From: Luzula sylvatica | Taxonomy: Eukaryota; Streptophyta; Magnoliopsida; Poales; Juncaceae | Assembly: GCA_946800325.1 (NCBI GenBank) | Contig: OX326957.1 | Location: forward strand, 15,684,591-15,748,590 | DNA length: 64,000 nucleotides | Direction: 5' to 3' | Shown here: positions 44,733-56,752 of the stretch, piece after piece | Numbering within the stretch: the stretch's first letter is position 1 | Layout: each line of letters begins with the position of its first letter | Program-made: the position numbers and the translations under genes | Notes under the pieces: model-generated | Told to the model about the DNA's origin: nothing | Databases searched by the model: none | Seen by the model: only the letters and a program-made list of their open reading frames with translations

Positions 44733-46344
44733 CACGAGTTTTCAAATATATTTAAGAATATATATAAGGGTCAATTTTAGATGTACCCCAGCAAAATCTC
44801 AAAATATCGTGTATACCCCTACTAAATGAAAATATCAGTGATATTCCTACATTCTACTTTTGATTAATAATGCACTAGTCAGTTCATGGGCCTATTATTT
44901 TTTGTCATTACTTTGTTAGATGGCAAACTATGTATGTTGTGAAAAAAAAGAAAAATATATATATTTTGGTGTTTATTGTGTGCTATTTTTGCCAAGATAG
45001 TATTAATATGATCAATGTATCTGAAAAAGGACATACGAATTGAAATTACAAATTAGAAAGAGCACTTTACATTTGTGCATTTCGGTTGTCGAATTCAATT
45101 GGAAAACAATGCGTGGCAATTTGATTTTTTCTCATTTTAACCGTTTTAATGCACATCTGCACACGTCACAACAAGTTATAAATTGTTATATAAAAGATAT
45201 AAATCTAGTCCAAAAAAAATTGCACACAAATTTAAAGATATCTGATAAATCTTAAAGGAATGTATTATACGTACATAGAAATATATCGTACATATAAAAA
45301 ATATGAAAATAACAAAAATAATCCATAATTTTTTTGATTATTTTCAAATAATCCCTCATTTTTTGAATACTTCAAGAGCCCCCTCTAACAAAACTTTGAA
45401 GTTAGTTTTTCACGAAACCATAATGAATGGATATGAAAATTATATAAATATCATATAATAATTACTTTTTTGAAATTATTATCAATTAAATAATATTTAT
45501 GATTTTTTTAAAATAAATTAATAAAAAATAAAGAAAAATACTTTTTTAAATTGTCAAATATGAACATAAAATGACATTTTGGTCCAAAAAATATTCAACA
45601 CCATCCAATGTTAGATTAACCAGTATAAGAGTCATTTGAAAATAAAAGTTAGGTTGGAGGAATTTTTTTGGAGTAGCCAAAAAGTGAGGGTCTTTTTAAA
45701 ATATCCGAAAAAGTTTGGGTGTTTTTTGAAATTTTTCCTAAAATATATAGCATTATTTTATTTCAAAAATGTATATGACACATCTACAAGATATAACAAA
45801 TAAGGTACATCATACATGCAGAAAATATAACATGTATTATGTTTAAAAAATATCACATATCTAAAATATAAAAAATATATCTACAAAAACCTAATACGTA
45901 AATATATATCATACATGTGAAAGAGTATAACATACATTTTAAATGTGAAAGAGTATAACATACACGTAAATATATATCATATACGTAAATATATATATCA
46001 TACACGTAAATATATATCATACATGTGAAAAAGTATAACATACATTTTAAATGTATATGACATACATCTAAAAACTATGATACATGTGAAAAAGTATAAC
46101 ATACATTTTAAATGTATATGACATACATCTAAAAAATCTGAATGAGGACAAAGTACATTTTGTCGTTTACATGGAGTGCACACTCACTAATAAGTCAGGA
46201 AGAGCACAATTATCTCTCTTAGAAATAATATATTTTTACATGCCTCTTTTTTTTTTCTTTATAAGGAATGTAGTAAATTAATATAGGAGAAATATGAGGC
46301 TATTATGAACATATGACTTAATTATTGTAGTTTAAAGGAGCAAT
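44733..46344. other. Intergenic with ATATCATACA tandem repeats
   Basis: No gene. At about 45895-46140 short units (GTGAAAGAGTATAACATACA and CACGTAAATATATATCAT) repeat in tandem and give spurious reading frames on the minus strand. Confidence 0.6.
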
Positions 46345-47340
46345 TCTGCATGTGATCCAGTTTGGGTTGGGAATTCAAAAAATAATTCAAATTTTGAAAA
46401 TATTTCAAACATGATCCGGAACGAGTTTTAAAAATCCGATGTACCTGATTTTAAAATCTCGGTGAATTAAATTAATTAACAAACGAATTTAGGTATCGTT
46501 CATTTTCTGATAAAAAGGACTGGTTTTTTGGAATTTTCAATTTAAAATATGATATTTATCCCCAAATTTACCATAACATCCTTATGTTCTAAGTTAGTAC
46601 ATTTAATTAACATGATAACTAGCACATGTTAGCTATTAATTTAATACGTAATTAGCATTAGTTCGAATTAATAAATTTGAATCAATATTATTGATTTTTT
46701 TTAATGATATGTTCTAATTATCACGTTAATTAAATGTAATCGTACAAATATGGAAAATACGGCGGGTACATTTTGGGGTAAAATAAAAATCAATATATTT
46801 TTTTACACCGCATTATTAAAAAAAAAAAAAAGCAATTTTATTGTACTCCAAAATGTACCCGTCGTATTCTCCATATTTGTACTGTTGCATTTAATTAACG
46901 TGATAATTAGAACATATCATTAAAAATTCATTAATATTGATTCAAATTTATGAATTCCAACTAATGTTAATTACGTATTAAATTAATAAGTAACATGTGC
47001 TCGTTATCATGTTAATTAAATATACTAACTTAGAACATAGAGGATGTTATGGTAAAATTTGGGGAAAAATATCAAATTTTTAATTGAAAATTCCAACTGA
47101 TTTTATAAATCTGGTATTTTTTTATCAGAAAATTATCAGAAAAGAAATGATGGCTAAATTGGTTTGTTAAGTTAATTAATTCACCGAGATTTTAAAATCA
47201 AGTACCATCGAATTTTTAAAATAAAATCCGTTCTGGATCATTTTTGAAATATTCTCAAAATTCGAGTTATTTTCGAATTTTCAATTCAAACTTGATCATT
47301 TTTGCAAAAAAAAAAATTCAAACTTGATCACACACAGAGT
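46345..47340. mobile_element. Large fold-back element, arms about 460 bp
   Basis: The left arm (about 46345-46805) and right arm (about 46825-47340) are inverted copies along their whole length. Examples are GGTACATTTTGGGGTAAAAT against the inverse of ATTGTACTCCAAAATGTACC, and TTAATTAACATGATAACTAG against the inverse of CTCGTTATCATGTTAATTAA. Only an A-rich centre separates them. There is no coding. The outer ends are about GGAGCAATTCT, and the superfamily and TSD are unresolved. Confidence 0.85.
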
Positions 47341-47589
47341 GATAGAAATGCTCTTAGGGCCTGTTTGGATGGTGGGATTTTGGAGTGGAATGGGAAAAAG
47401 TTTTCCATCAAACCTAAAATTCCTTGTTTGGATGATGGAATTAGTAGAATTAGCAAATCCGGGAATCTTTTCTTTGCATGTAATACCCTCAAAATATAAT
47501 TCCTCAAAAAGCTAGAGCCCCAATTTGATGGAAAAGTTATGATGCTTAATTTTATGATTTGTAGACTAACCCTTCTCTCTCTTATAATG

Positions 47590-47719
47590 AAAAATTAATA
47601 ATAACAATTTTTATTATATGATAATTGTTAAATTTATATAATTAAATATAATTATATGTATTATTGTAATAATATATAATAATTATATTATAATTAAAAT
47701 ATATAATAATAATAATAAC

Positions 47720-47751
<32 letters not shown>

Positions 47752-48031
47752 AATATAATAATATTATAATAATATAATAATAATATAATAATAATAATAT
47801 AATAATAATAATAATAATAATATAATAATATAATAATAATAATAATATAATAATAATTATTATTATAATATAATTATAATATAATAATAATAATAATTAT
47901 TATTATAATAAAAAAAAAAATAATAATAAAAAAAATAATATAATAATAATAATAATAATATTATATAATAATAATATAATAATATAATAATATAATAATA
48001 ATTATATAATTATATAATTATATTATATGCG

Positions 48032-48069
<38 letters not shown>

Positions 48070-48081
48070 TATAATAATAAT

Positions 48082-48162
<81 letters not shown>

Positions 48163-48870
48163 TATTATTATTTAATAACTATTATTATTATGCCATAACA
48201 ATATAACAATATAATAATTATATTATATCTATATATTTAATTTAATATTATAATGATAATATATCAAATTTTATAATATTATATTAAATTATTATTATTG
48301 TATGATATTATATATTATAACAAATAATGTATAATATTATATTAATTATATGAATAAAATATTATATATGTTATAAAATGATATATAATATTATATTAAA
48401 ACAATAAAATAACAATATTTTAATTATTAAATTCGTATTATTGACGTAATTTTATATTCATATAACAATAATGTGGTACAAATATATAGTAATTATATAA
48501 TAATTATATTATATTATACTTAATATATTATTATAAAAATAATAATATATAATAAAAATTCCATAATATGTAACAATAAAATAATTGTTTTATAATTATT
48601 ATTTCCATATAATTAACATAATATTATATTTTATTCTATGAATATATAATAATATATAATAATTATATTATAATTATATTATATTATTAAATATATTATT
48701 GTAATAATATATAATAATTATACTATATTATATATATTATTGTAATAATATATAATAATTATATTATGATAATATTATATTATATTATATATAATTATAA
48801 TAATATTATAATTGGATAAAATGTAATATTATAATAATAATGAAAAGATATATTTAATATTATTCGATTA
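47590..48870. repeat. AT-only low-complexity tract with (AAT)n
   Basis: Almost 1.3 kb contains very few G or C. It is mostly ATA/AAT repeats, including a pure (AAT)n run at about 48081-48165. No coding. Confidence 0.9.
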
Positions 48871-49573
48871 TTTAAGAGAGATACTTGATATTTATTATCA
48901 ATTTTAATTAAGCATTCTATGTAGATTGTCATGAACAAAATTTCAGAATTTTTCTAAACAACCAAACAAAAAATGATACTTTTCAATATCTTATAATTTG
49001 GACATCCAAACAAACTATGGAATTATTAATTCAGAACTTTTTTCTCCTCCACCTTATAATCCAATTCCACTCTACTAATTCCGCTTGCCAAAAAACAGTA
49101 CTGGACTTTTCTGAATAATACCCAATATATCTCTCCCTGCAAGTGTAATCTGGCGCCACTTCTTCATCTACCAATCCACCATTGACACAGCAGCACACGC
49201 TTCTTACTCATTGATTGATGTTGGTGGTTCAAGAATCTCATCAGTGTTGTTCTTCCTTCATCGCCATTAACGCTCATTAAAAGATAGATCTTGGTTCACG
49301 AAAGGTCAAAGGGTATATCTTTTCATTCAATTGCGCGCGTCCTTGTTTTAATTGAAGTATAATTGACCGACGTACAACAACCTAATTCGGGATGTTTCAT
49401 TGGGGATCAATTTTGCAATAGGGTTATCTTGATTGCTAATTTTAGAGCGATACTGTCCACATAAATCTAACTTGAAGATAAAGTTCCTTTCCTTTTCTTT
49501 GCTTTTTCTTTGACAGATATCTTTAGTTCATAATTTTGTCTTGAGAAAAATTCAAAAAGAGAAACACAGAGAA

Positions 49574-50561
49574 ATGCTAAAGACAATGTTGGCATGTTGC
49601 AAATTATACATATCAGAGAGTCGAAACACACTCTCCTTAAAATCCATCGAAAACTCCTTAAAACTCCATCCGAAAACCCTACTCATAAACAAATTCACCG
49701 ATGAAATCTACAATCGAGTCGGGTACACTCTCGTCTCGACCCTAATTTCGGATACCAGTACCGGTACGATCTCTCCATTGAAGGATGCAGTGTACGATAT
49801 GGTGAAATCTGCATTCGAATCGATTGATTTGGGATTCCACAGTGGTTCCCACCCTAGACTCGGTGTAGTGGACCATATATGTTTTCACCCTCTAAAAGAC
49901 GCTTCACTGGATCATGTTGCAATCCTCACCAGACTCGTTGCATCCCAACTTGGAGAAAACCTTCAAGGTATATACTTCTATTAGTTAAATATACTATTTT
50001 TTCTTTACATTATTGTTAAATATACAAGTTTCATCTTTGTGAAATGAAGTACCTACATATTTATATGGAGCGGCACATAACTCAGGACAAACTCTAGCTT
50101 CATTAAGACGAGATCTCGGTTACTTCAAACCAAATTCAGACGATGCCCAATGGACCGGATTGATAAACCCGACCCGTTTAATTTTGAAACCCGATTACGG
50201 TCCTGCCATGTCAGCACAATCCAAAGGGGTTTTGACCATAGGGGCGACGAAATGGGTGGATAACTTTAATGTGCCGATAAATTGCACGGATTTACAATCG
50301 GTGAGAATAATTGCGAAGCGAGTTAGCGAGAGAGGAGGGGGGCTCGAGTCGGTTCAAGCCATGGGGTTGAGTCATGGGGAGGGTTTAATGGAGGTGGCTT
50401 GTAATTTATTGGATCCGGGTCGGGTCGGTGCGGATCGGGTTCAGAGCGAAGTTGAGAGATTGGGGAAAGAAAAAGGGTTGAGCGTTGGAAAGGGGTATTT
50501 TACTGATTTTTCACGAGAGAAAATTGTGGAGTTGTATTTGCAATGTGAGAATTCTCACTAA
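49574..50561 (+). CDS. Formiminotransferase N-terminal domain protein (301 aa)
   Basis: Two coding exons, 49574-49967 and 50050-50561, total 906 nt. An acceptor TTTGACAG at 49508-49515 suggests a further 5' UTR exon. The start at MLKTMLACCKLYISE fits plant homologues; the open frame itself extends upstream without an ATG. It shows the formiminotransferase fold: SGSHPRLGVVDHICFHPL with the candidate catalytic His93, and VPTYLYGAAHNSGQTLASLR. In animals the domain transfers a formimino group from formiminoglutamate to tetrahydrofolate; plants have this single-domain form with folate binding suggested but the reaction unproven. The cyclodeaminase domain is absent, as usual in plants. Confidence 0.9.
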
Positions 50562-50682
50562 GTTTGTGGATATTTTTTTGGGGTACGCATATTATGAAAA
50601 TAGATAATACTAAAAGCCCCAATTTTTGGAAAGTATCAAAATTAATATATTCGATCTCGATAGTCTTGGCAATATAAAAAAA

Positions 50683-50712
50683 CTAGGATAATACTCTCAC
50701 TACATTGCGAGT
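50683..50712 (-). mobile_element. Helitron 3' terminus (minus strand), imperfect hairpin
   Basis: On the minus strand the near-hairpin ACTCGCAATGTAGTGAGAGT is followed by 6 bases and CTAG, next to a T. Spacing is close to that of the termini at 28966 and 40150. Confidence 0.45.
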
Positions 50713-51121
50713 ATTATAATTTTTTTTCTCTTAATACAAAATACTACTATCTATCATCATAATGTCATCCCAAAATAAAACTACATCGCAGTACATTGTT
50801 GTCATCGTAATAGAACAAATCATATCATTTTAACAAAATCATTTAAAAGATTTCATTAGTCGTCGATAATATCTTTCTAACGTGACATTTCTAAATTGCA
50901 CTCTAAAAAGGATTTTTTTTTCCGAAACTCATTTTTCTTAATTAACGTTCTTATAATATTTCAGGCTAAAACTTATAATTAGGGTCTTATTATTTTTTGT
51001 GCGACAAAAAGAAGTGATTAAATATTTGAAAATAAGCTGAGATACATTCTCCACATTACAAACAAACATTAATAACAAACAAAGACATAATGCAAGCGAC
51101 TACAAAAAAAAAAAAAAAATC

Positions 51122-51865
51122 AGTTCCCAAAATTACATTTCTTCCTAATCACACCTTGAGTTCCAGTAAGAACGACACCGCTATTTCCTATCTTAATCAG
51201 TCTGCGACTTTTTGAGGTCCTGACATGACCTCCCGGCTTTGTTGTCCCCTGTTGATTAGTAAGGTCAAATCAATGATTTAAATTGCGGCGCAATTGCGCC
51301 GCCATAGTGCAAATCGCAATAAATATTCACAAAACGCAACACCGCAACCTGCTAAATAGCGCCGCAATATCGGTGATCATATGTAAATTACTGTTCGAGC
51401 GCAATGGACCGCTATATCGCAATTTAAAACATTGGGTCAAACATAAATTTCATTATTTAAAAATTTAAGATTTTGATAATTCGATGCATTCGAAAGAGTT
51501 CATTACCAATTGGAGAAGAAGTATCTTTGACGCCACCAAATTTATAACCGTTCAGGTTACAGTACATTTTATTCAATTCGGCGAGACCATGTCAGTCCTT
51601 TTCTCTGTATTATAGCAATCAAAATTTATCTTTTGATATTCTAGCATAATTTCGATTTGGTTTACTTAACGAGAAGTACCAACCAGACAGCATCACGGGT
51701 CATCAAAATTCAAAGCGAGTATATCCGTACAAGAGACGGTATTTGGACATTGTTTTTCCAACTTAGCCTTCACCTTGTTTATATAATCAAACCCTTGATG
51801 GTTCGAACTGGGACGTGCGACCTTCTCCACTTTATTGTTCGATAGAGGTGAAGCGTCACAACCCT
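51122..51865 (-). pseudogene. Class III peroxidase pseudogene, decayed duplicate
   Basis: Three remnants lie in the right order for a minus-strand peroxidase. 51673-51863 matches exon 2 of the gene at 60506-61822 (CATCACGGGTCATCAAA against CATCACGGGCCATCAAAGC). About 51573-51600 keeps a scrap of exon 3. 51122-51205 encodes the C-terminus, IKIGNSGVVLTGTQGVIRKK. Exon 1 and most of exons 3 and 4 are gone, and a MITE sits in between. The same strand and a distance of 9 kb suggest an old tandem duplication. Confidence 0.88.
51277..51428. mobile_element. MITE with TTTAAATTGCGG termini
   Basis: It begins TTTAAATTGCGGCGC and ends with the inverse CGCAATTTAAA. The interior is rich in GCGCCGCAAT-like words. 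About 152 bp, inserted within the peroxidase pseudogene. No clear TSD. Confidence 0.6.
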
Positions 51866-52699
51866 ATATGAAATAAATGACTAATTTTTAGTTAACTAAT
51901 TAACAAATAAATCATTGAATAATGATGATTGATAATCTCATGGATACCGACATGGATGTGGTTTCTGGAGAATCAATAAATCAGCAAAGATCTAGGTTCA
52001 GATCTATAAATCCGTCACAGGAGACTTCTACTCTTCACATAAGAGGTAGATCGCTTTCATTGGAAGAGCTAGGGTTTGTCTTTGAACCAAGCTGAGAAAT
52101 CGCAAGGATGAGGAAAGGGGAAAAGAGGACTTAATAGCCTACTCTATTTTCTTCAAAAAAAAACTTTTCTTCCAAAGAGAGCTAGATTTTTCGTAACAAT
52201 TTTGCAGGCTGATCCGCGGCATCCTTCTTCTGAAGGAAAGGTAACTTCACAAATTTAGAAACAAAGGCTTCAATCTGTTCTCGGTACGCTTAATCTTTGC
52301 TTAATTAGATTGCAAAAGTTTTTCGTGCAAAATCGAAAACACAATTTCTTCGAGATCTCGGGCTAATTTTGAGTGAGCACTTCATTATTTTTCTGACTAG
52401 GCAAAATATTAGGGCATCAAAAAGTTTTTACAACAAGGTCTTTGGAATCAGAGGACTTAGCCATCAAGGTGGATGAGATGCTTTGAATCTGCGAGGATTT
52501 GAATGAGGTGCCACCATTAAATCAATGAGGGCAAAATATATAATTAAACATGCTTCGCAGGTATGTACATGATAGGTATTATGCTTTATATAGGGCATTC
52601 ATAATATTTCTTATTATGCTTTATATAGGGCATTCATAATATTTCTTATTTTGTGAAAGGGTATATGTGATATTTTGAAGTTTTGTAAGGGGTATACAC
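51866..52699. other. Intergenic; 32-bp tandem duplication
   Basis: No gene. TATTATGCTTTATATAGGGC and following bases occur twice in tandem (about 52579 and 52611). The motif GATATTTTGAAGTTTTGTA (52671) recurs beyond the copia insertion near 58362, so this is a dispersed host repeat. Confidence 0.5.
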
Positions 52700-52863
52700 A
52701 GTGTTCCAGTGTTCCAGAAATCGGTCTTGGCGGCCGATTAATCGATCCTCGATAATCCCTTGACATTTTGTGCTTGACGGATTTCCGCCAAGCTCCCGCC
52801 AAGACTGCCAAGCCCGCCAAGCCACCGCCGAGACGATTTTTACAAGGGTTTTTTTTTGGATTG

Positions 52864-53012
52864 CCAATGGATCCATAGCCTAGTTGGTTGAGTTTGAAAC
52901 ACAAAAAATCATATGTTGTGAGAGATTGTGGGTTCGATTCCCATTGACATCAAAAAAATTAGGTATCAATAACGAAAACGGTCGCTTGTCGGATACTATT
53001 AAAAAAAAAAAA
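52864..53012 (+). mobile_element. tRNA-derived SINE
   Basis: It has an A box (TAGCCTAGTTGG) and B box (GGTTCGATTCCC) with the same body as the SINE at 549-681. It ends in a run of 12 A. An approximate TSD, TTTGGATT before and TTTGGACT after, flanks it. Confidence 0.85.
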
Positions 53013-53038
53013 TTTGGACTAAAATTTTTCAGATTTTT

Positions 53039-53043
<5 letters not shown>

Positions 53044-53135
<92 letters not shown>
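53044..53135. repeat. (AT)n microsatellite
   Basis: About 46 uninterrupted AT units. Confidence 0.97.
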
Positions 53136-53136
<1 letters not shown>

Positions 53137-53613
53137 GTTTCATTTTTTTTCTCTTCGTGCAAGGAAAATTATTTATTTTCCTATCTAGTTTCTCGCAACG
53201 GGGGATAGGCGTGAAACAAAAACATTCTTGCCTATTTATTTTTTTCCTTTCTTTCTTTTCATGATAATGTTATGTTATTTGAAATTTTATTACGTTATTT
53301 GGATATCAGTTATGTTATTTAAATTATTATTTGAGTTTATGTTAATTTTGTGGCGTATTGTATTTTTTTACTTAAATTTTATTCAAAACTTATTAAAAAA
53401 ATTTGATTTGTAATTTTGTTTAATTAATTTAGGTATTAAATATAAAAAGTAAAAATCCGCCGAGATCCGCCGAGATTTTCGATTAATCCCGATTAATCAT
53501 CCTTCGCGCTTGATGGTCGCCTGCCGACTAGCGAGCGCCGAGCGATTTTTGTAACATTGGGTATACATAGCATTGTAGTATTCATAATATTTCTCATTTT
53601 TGAGGGGATATAT

Positions 53614-53973
53614 TGTTATGGTATGGAGACTTTTGGAAACCTGAAGATTAGGAAATTAGAAAAAGGAAACCTTGAAGAAATAGGAAAACTCTCCATATAT
53701 TGATATTACCATGATTGAATGGTAATTAAGGCAATGATTATTTTCTTGTATTATTTCCTTGTATTGGGTAGGAGTTTAGCTATAAATAGAGGGCTAGGCT
53801 AGAGTTTTATTCATTCCAACAAAGCACAAACAATTGTATTCTCTCTTTCTCCAGTATAGTAAAATAAGTTTGAGTGCCGGCGGCCGTGGTTTTTTCCCTT
53901 CGGGGTTTCCACGTAAAAATACTTGTGTCCGTGTGTTGTTCTTGTGTGTGTGTTTGCGGCGACGATCCTAACA
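53614..53973 (+). repeat. 5' LTR of the young copia element
   Basis: It contains a TATA box (GCTATAAATAGAG, about 53779-53791) and an AATAAA-like site, ATAGTAAAATAAG (the 3' copy has ATAATAAAATAAG). It ends GATCCTAACA. Confidence 0.97.
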
Positions 53974-53975
53974 AG

Positions 53976-53987
53976 TGGTATCAGAGC
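53976..53987 (+). promoter_or_regulatory. Primer-binding site
   Basis: TGGTATCAGAGC, two bases after the LTR, matches the 3' end of initiator methionine tRNA. Confidence 0.92.
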
Positions 53988-54014
53988 AAAGGTTAAGGTC
54001 CGAGCAGACGAGAG

Positions 54015-55571
54015 ATGGACGAGAACAAGGTTTCGGTATGTCGGTTCGATGGGCGAGACTTCGGTTACTGGAAGATGCAAGTAGAAGCGTTGCTATGCCA
54101 GAAGGACCTAGAAGAGGCGCTATTCGAGACAAGGCCTGAAAGTATCACGGACGAAGGTAAGTGGAAGAAGATGAACCGCAAGGCGCTAAGCTATATCCAA
54201 CTATCGCTAGCCAAGAACGTGGCGTTCAACGTAGCGAAGGAGACGACGGCTTTCGGGGTCATGAAGGCGTTGTCCAACATGTACGAGAAACCATCTTCGC
54301 TAAACAAGCTGCACCTGGTGCGCCGACTTTTCAATCTGCGAATGACGGAGGGCGGATATGTTGCGGAGCATCTAAATTCTTTTCAGGTTATTTCAAACCA
54401 ATTAGACTCTTTCAAATTTAACCTTGGTGATGAGATGAAGGCACTCATGCTACTATCATCTCTCCCGGAGAGCTGGACGACGACGGTAGACGTTATCGGC
54501 ATCAAGGAGGATTTGACTTTTGAGGAAGTGCGGGACCGCATCCTGAATGACGACATTCGGCGAAAGGAACGAAGCGAAGCCTCGGGTTCCTCGGGTTCGG
54601 CGTTGAATTTGGAGAGTCGGGGCCGTGAAGGTCAGAAGAGCAACAACCGCGGACGAGCCAAGTCGAGAGGGCGTAGCAAGTCAAGACCACGTGGCGAGCT
54701 GGAGTGCTGGAATTGTGGCAAGAAAGGTCACATGAAGCGGGACTGCAAAGCCCCGAGAAAGGAGAAGGTGGAATCGAGTTCTGCAAATGTTGTCACCGAG
54801 CAAGACAGAGACGACGCCCTAGTTTTATGCGTCGACAACCCCGTCGAGTCCTGGGTTTTGGACTCGGGCGCATCCTTCCACTCAACCTCGCAGAGAGATA
54901 AGTTCTTAAATTTCAAGACAGGAGATTTAGGAAATGTCCACCTAGCAGATGGAAAGCCTTTGAGCGTATCGGGCATAGGTGATGTCCAGATAAAATCGAG
55001 CAACGGATTTAGATGGATCTTGCGAGGAGTTCGGTACATTCCCGGTCTGAAGAAGAACTTGATATCCGTCGGGCAGATGGATAGCGAAGGCTACAAGACG
55101 GTGTTCGGGAACGGGTCGTGGAAGATTGTAAGGGGGGCCATGGTGATAGCGAGAGGTACGAAGACGGGAACCCTCTATCTTACCGATAATAGAGGAGATT
55201 GTTTGGCGTTTTCAGGAGCAGCGACTGATCCGATGTTATGGCACAATCGGCTCGGTCACATGAGTCACGAAGGGATGCAAGTGTTAATTTCCAAGGGTCT
55301 GTTACCGAAGGTAAAATCGGTACAAGCCGATTTCTGTGAGAATTGCGTGCTCGGCAAGCTAAGACGGGTTAGTTTTTCGAAGGCCGGACGAGAACTCAAG
55401 ATGGGGAAGTTAGACCTGGTGCATACCGACGTGTGGGGGCCAGCTCCGGTCCAGTCTATCGGGGGGTCACGATACTACGTCACCTTTATCGACGATTCAA
55501 CTAGGAAGGTATGGATCTATTTATTAAACACAAATCTGACGTGTTTAATGTGTTCAAAAGGTGGAAGGTAG
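54015..55571 (+). pseudogene. Gag, protease and integrase N-terminal part, frameshifted
   Basis: A 518-codon frame starts at ATG 54015. Gag (FDGRDFGYWKMQVEALL, then LMLLSSLPESWTTTVDVI) ends in the zinc knuckle CWNCGKKGHMKRDC at about 54706-54747. The aspartic protease motif is WVLDSGASFHST. The zinc-binding LWHNRLGHMSHEGM and CENCVLGK begin the integrase, followed by core residues HTDVWGP and FIDDSTRK. At about 55526-55528 one base is missing from an A run, which diverts the frame to a premature stop at 55569-55571. Gag and protease would still be made. Confidence 0.93.
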
Positions 55572-56752
55572 AAGTCGAGACCGAGACCGGCTTGAAGCTG
55601 AAATGCTTGAAGTCGGATAATGTAGGTGAGTACGACGGTATAGAGTTCAGAGGGTTTTGTGCGGAATAAGGAATCAAGCTGATTCGGACGGTCCCAAATC
55701 GACCTCAACAGAACGGGGTGGCAGAACGGATGAATCGAACTCTGAATGAACGAGCAAGGGCGATGCGATTACACGCGGGATTGCCGAAGATGTTCTGGGC
55801 GGATGCGGTTAGCACGGCCGCATACCTTATCAACCGTACTCCGATGAAATCTCTCAACCTCGAGCTACCTGAAGAGAAATGGAGAGGAAAGAAGATTTCT
55901 CTTGGTCATTTGCGAATTTTTGGGAGCATCTCGTATGTCCATATCGACGCAGAGAAGAGGGACAAACTAGACGCGAAGGCCCAAAGATGTGTGTTCATTG
56001 GTTATGGATCGAATTACTTCGGTTATCGGTTTTGGATCGAGGAAGGTCGAAGAATAATTCGGTCAAGAGACGCAACCTTTAATGAAGGGGAACTCTACAA
56101 GAACAGGTTCGGTTCCGGAGGCGAATCGAAATCGGAGGAGAGTGTCCATCAAATCACGAGCAATGACGAGTCGAGCGAGCCCGAGGAAGACGAGTTTTCG
56201 GTCCAGGATGTGACTGAAAATGGGGACGAAGACGTGCCTGAAATCGCGCAAGACGAAAGCCCAGAAACTCCGATTTTGAGACGATCAAGCCGGAGAATTA
56301 AGCCTACAAACCGTTATTCACCATCACTCCATCATTTGCTGCTAACCGATGCGGGTGAACCAGAAGGCTACCGAGAGGCGGTACACGGAGGTGATTCGGT
56401 CAAGTGGGAGCGCGCGATGAAGGAAGAGATTGAGTCTCTCCGGAAGAACAATACTTGGGAAATGACCCGGTTGCCAGATGGCAAGAAGGCGCTGCAAAAT
56501 AAATGGGTCTACCGAGTGAAGGACGAGTCAGATGGTAGCAAGAGATACAAGGCGAGGCTGGTAGTCAAGGGGTTTCTTCAGAAGAAGGGAATCGACTACA
56601 CGGAGGTGTTCTCGCCGGTGGTAAAGCTGACGACTATTCGCACGGTGTTAAGTATTGTAGCAGCGGATGATTTGCACCTCGAGCAAATGGATGTCAAGAC
56701 GGCGTTCCTTCATGGCGATTTGGAGGAGGACATCTATATGGTGCAACCTTAA
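55572..56752 (+). pseudogene. Integrase C-terminal part and reverse transcriptase N-terminal part
   Basis: Pol continues in the shifted frame with KCLKSDNVGEYDG, is stopped by TAA at 55667-55669, then stays open from there to a second TAA at 56750-56752. The integrase Glu is kept (NGVAERMNRT). Reverse transcriptase motifs NNTWEM, NKWVYRVK, ARLVVKGF and MDVKTAFLHGDLEEDIY are present. The second stop replaces the Glu of the QPEGF motif, which is intact in element A. Confidence 0.92.

Larger units (their letters stand above)
52700..53560. mobile_element. hAT-like TIR element interrupted by a SINE and (AT)n
   Basis: The ends are inverted: AGTGTTCCAGAAATCG at the left, and CAATGTTACAAAAATCG read inward from the right. 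Flanks GTATACAC (52692-52699) and GTATACAT (53561-53568) form an 8-bp TSD with one change. Outer parts contain CCGCCAAG and CGCCGAG words. The middle is occupied by a SINE (52864-53012) and an AT tract. Confidence 0.7.

Noticed and set aside
45853..46183. Tyr/Ile-rich frames on the minus strand
   Set aside because: They are translations of a short tandem repeat (ATATCATACA type).
49541..49573. Upstream extension of the formiminotransferase frame
   Set aside because: It lacks an ATG. The ATG at 49574 gives the family-typical N-terminus.
51950..52560. Further peroxidase exon 1 remnant upstream of the pseudogene
   Set aside because: No signal-peptide or RMHFHDC-like sequence could be found on the minus strand there.
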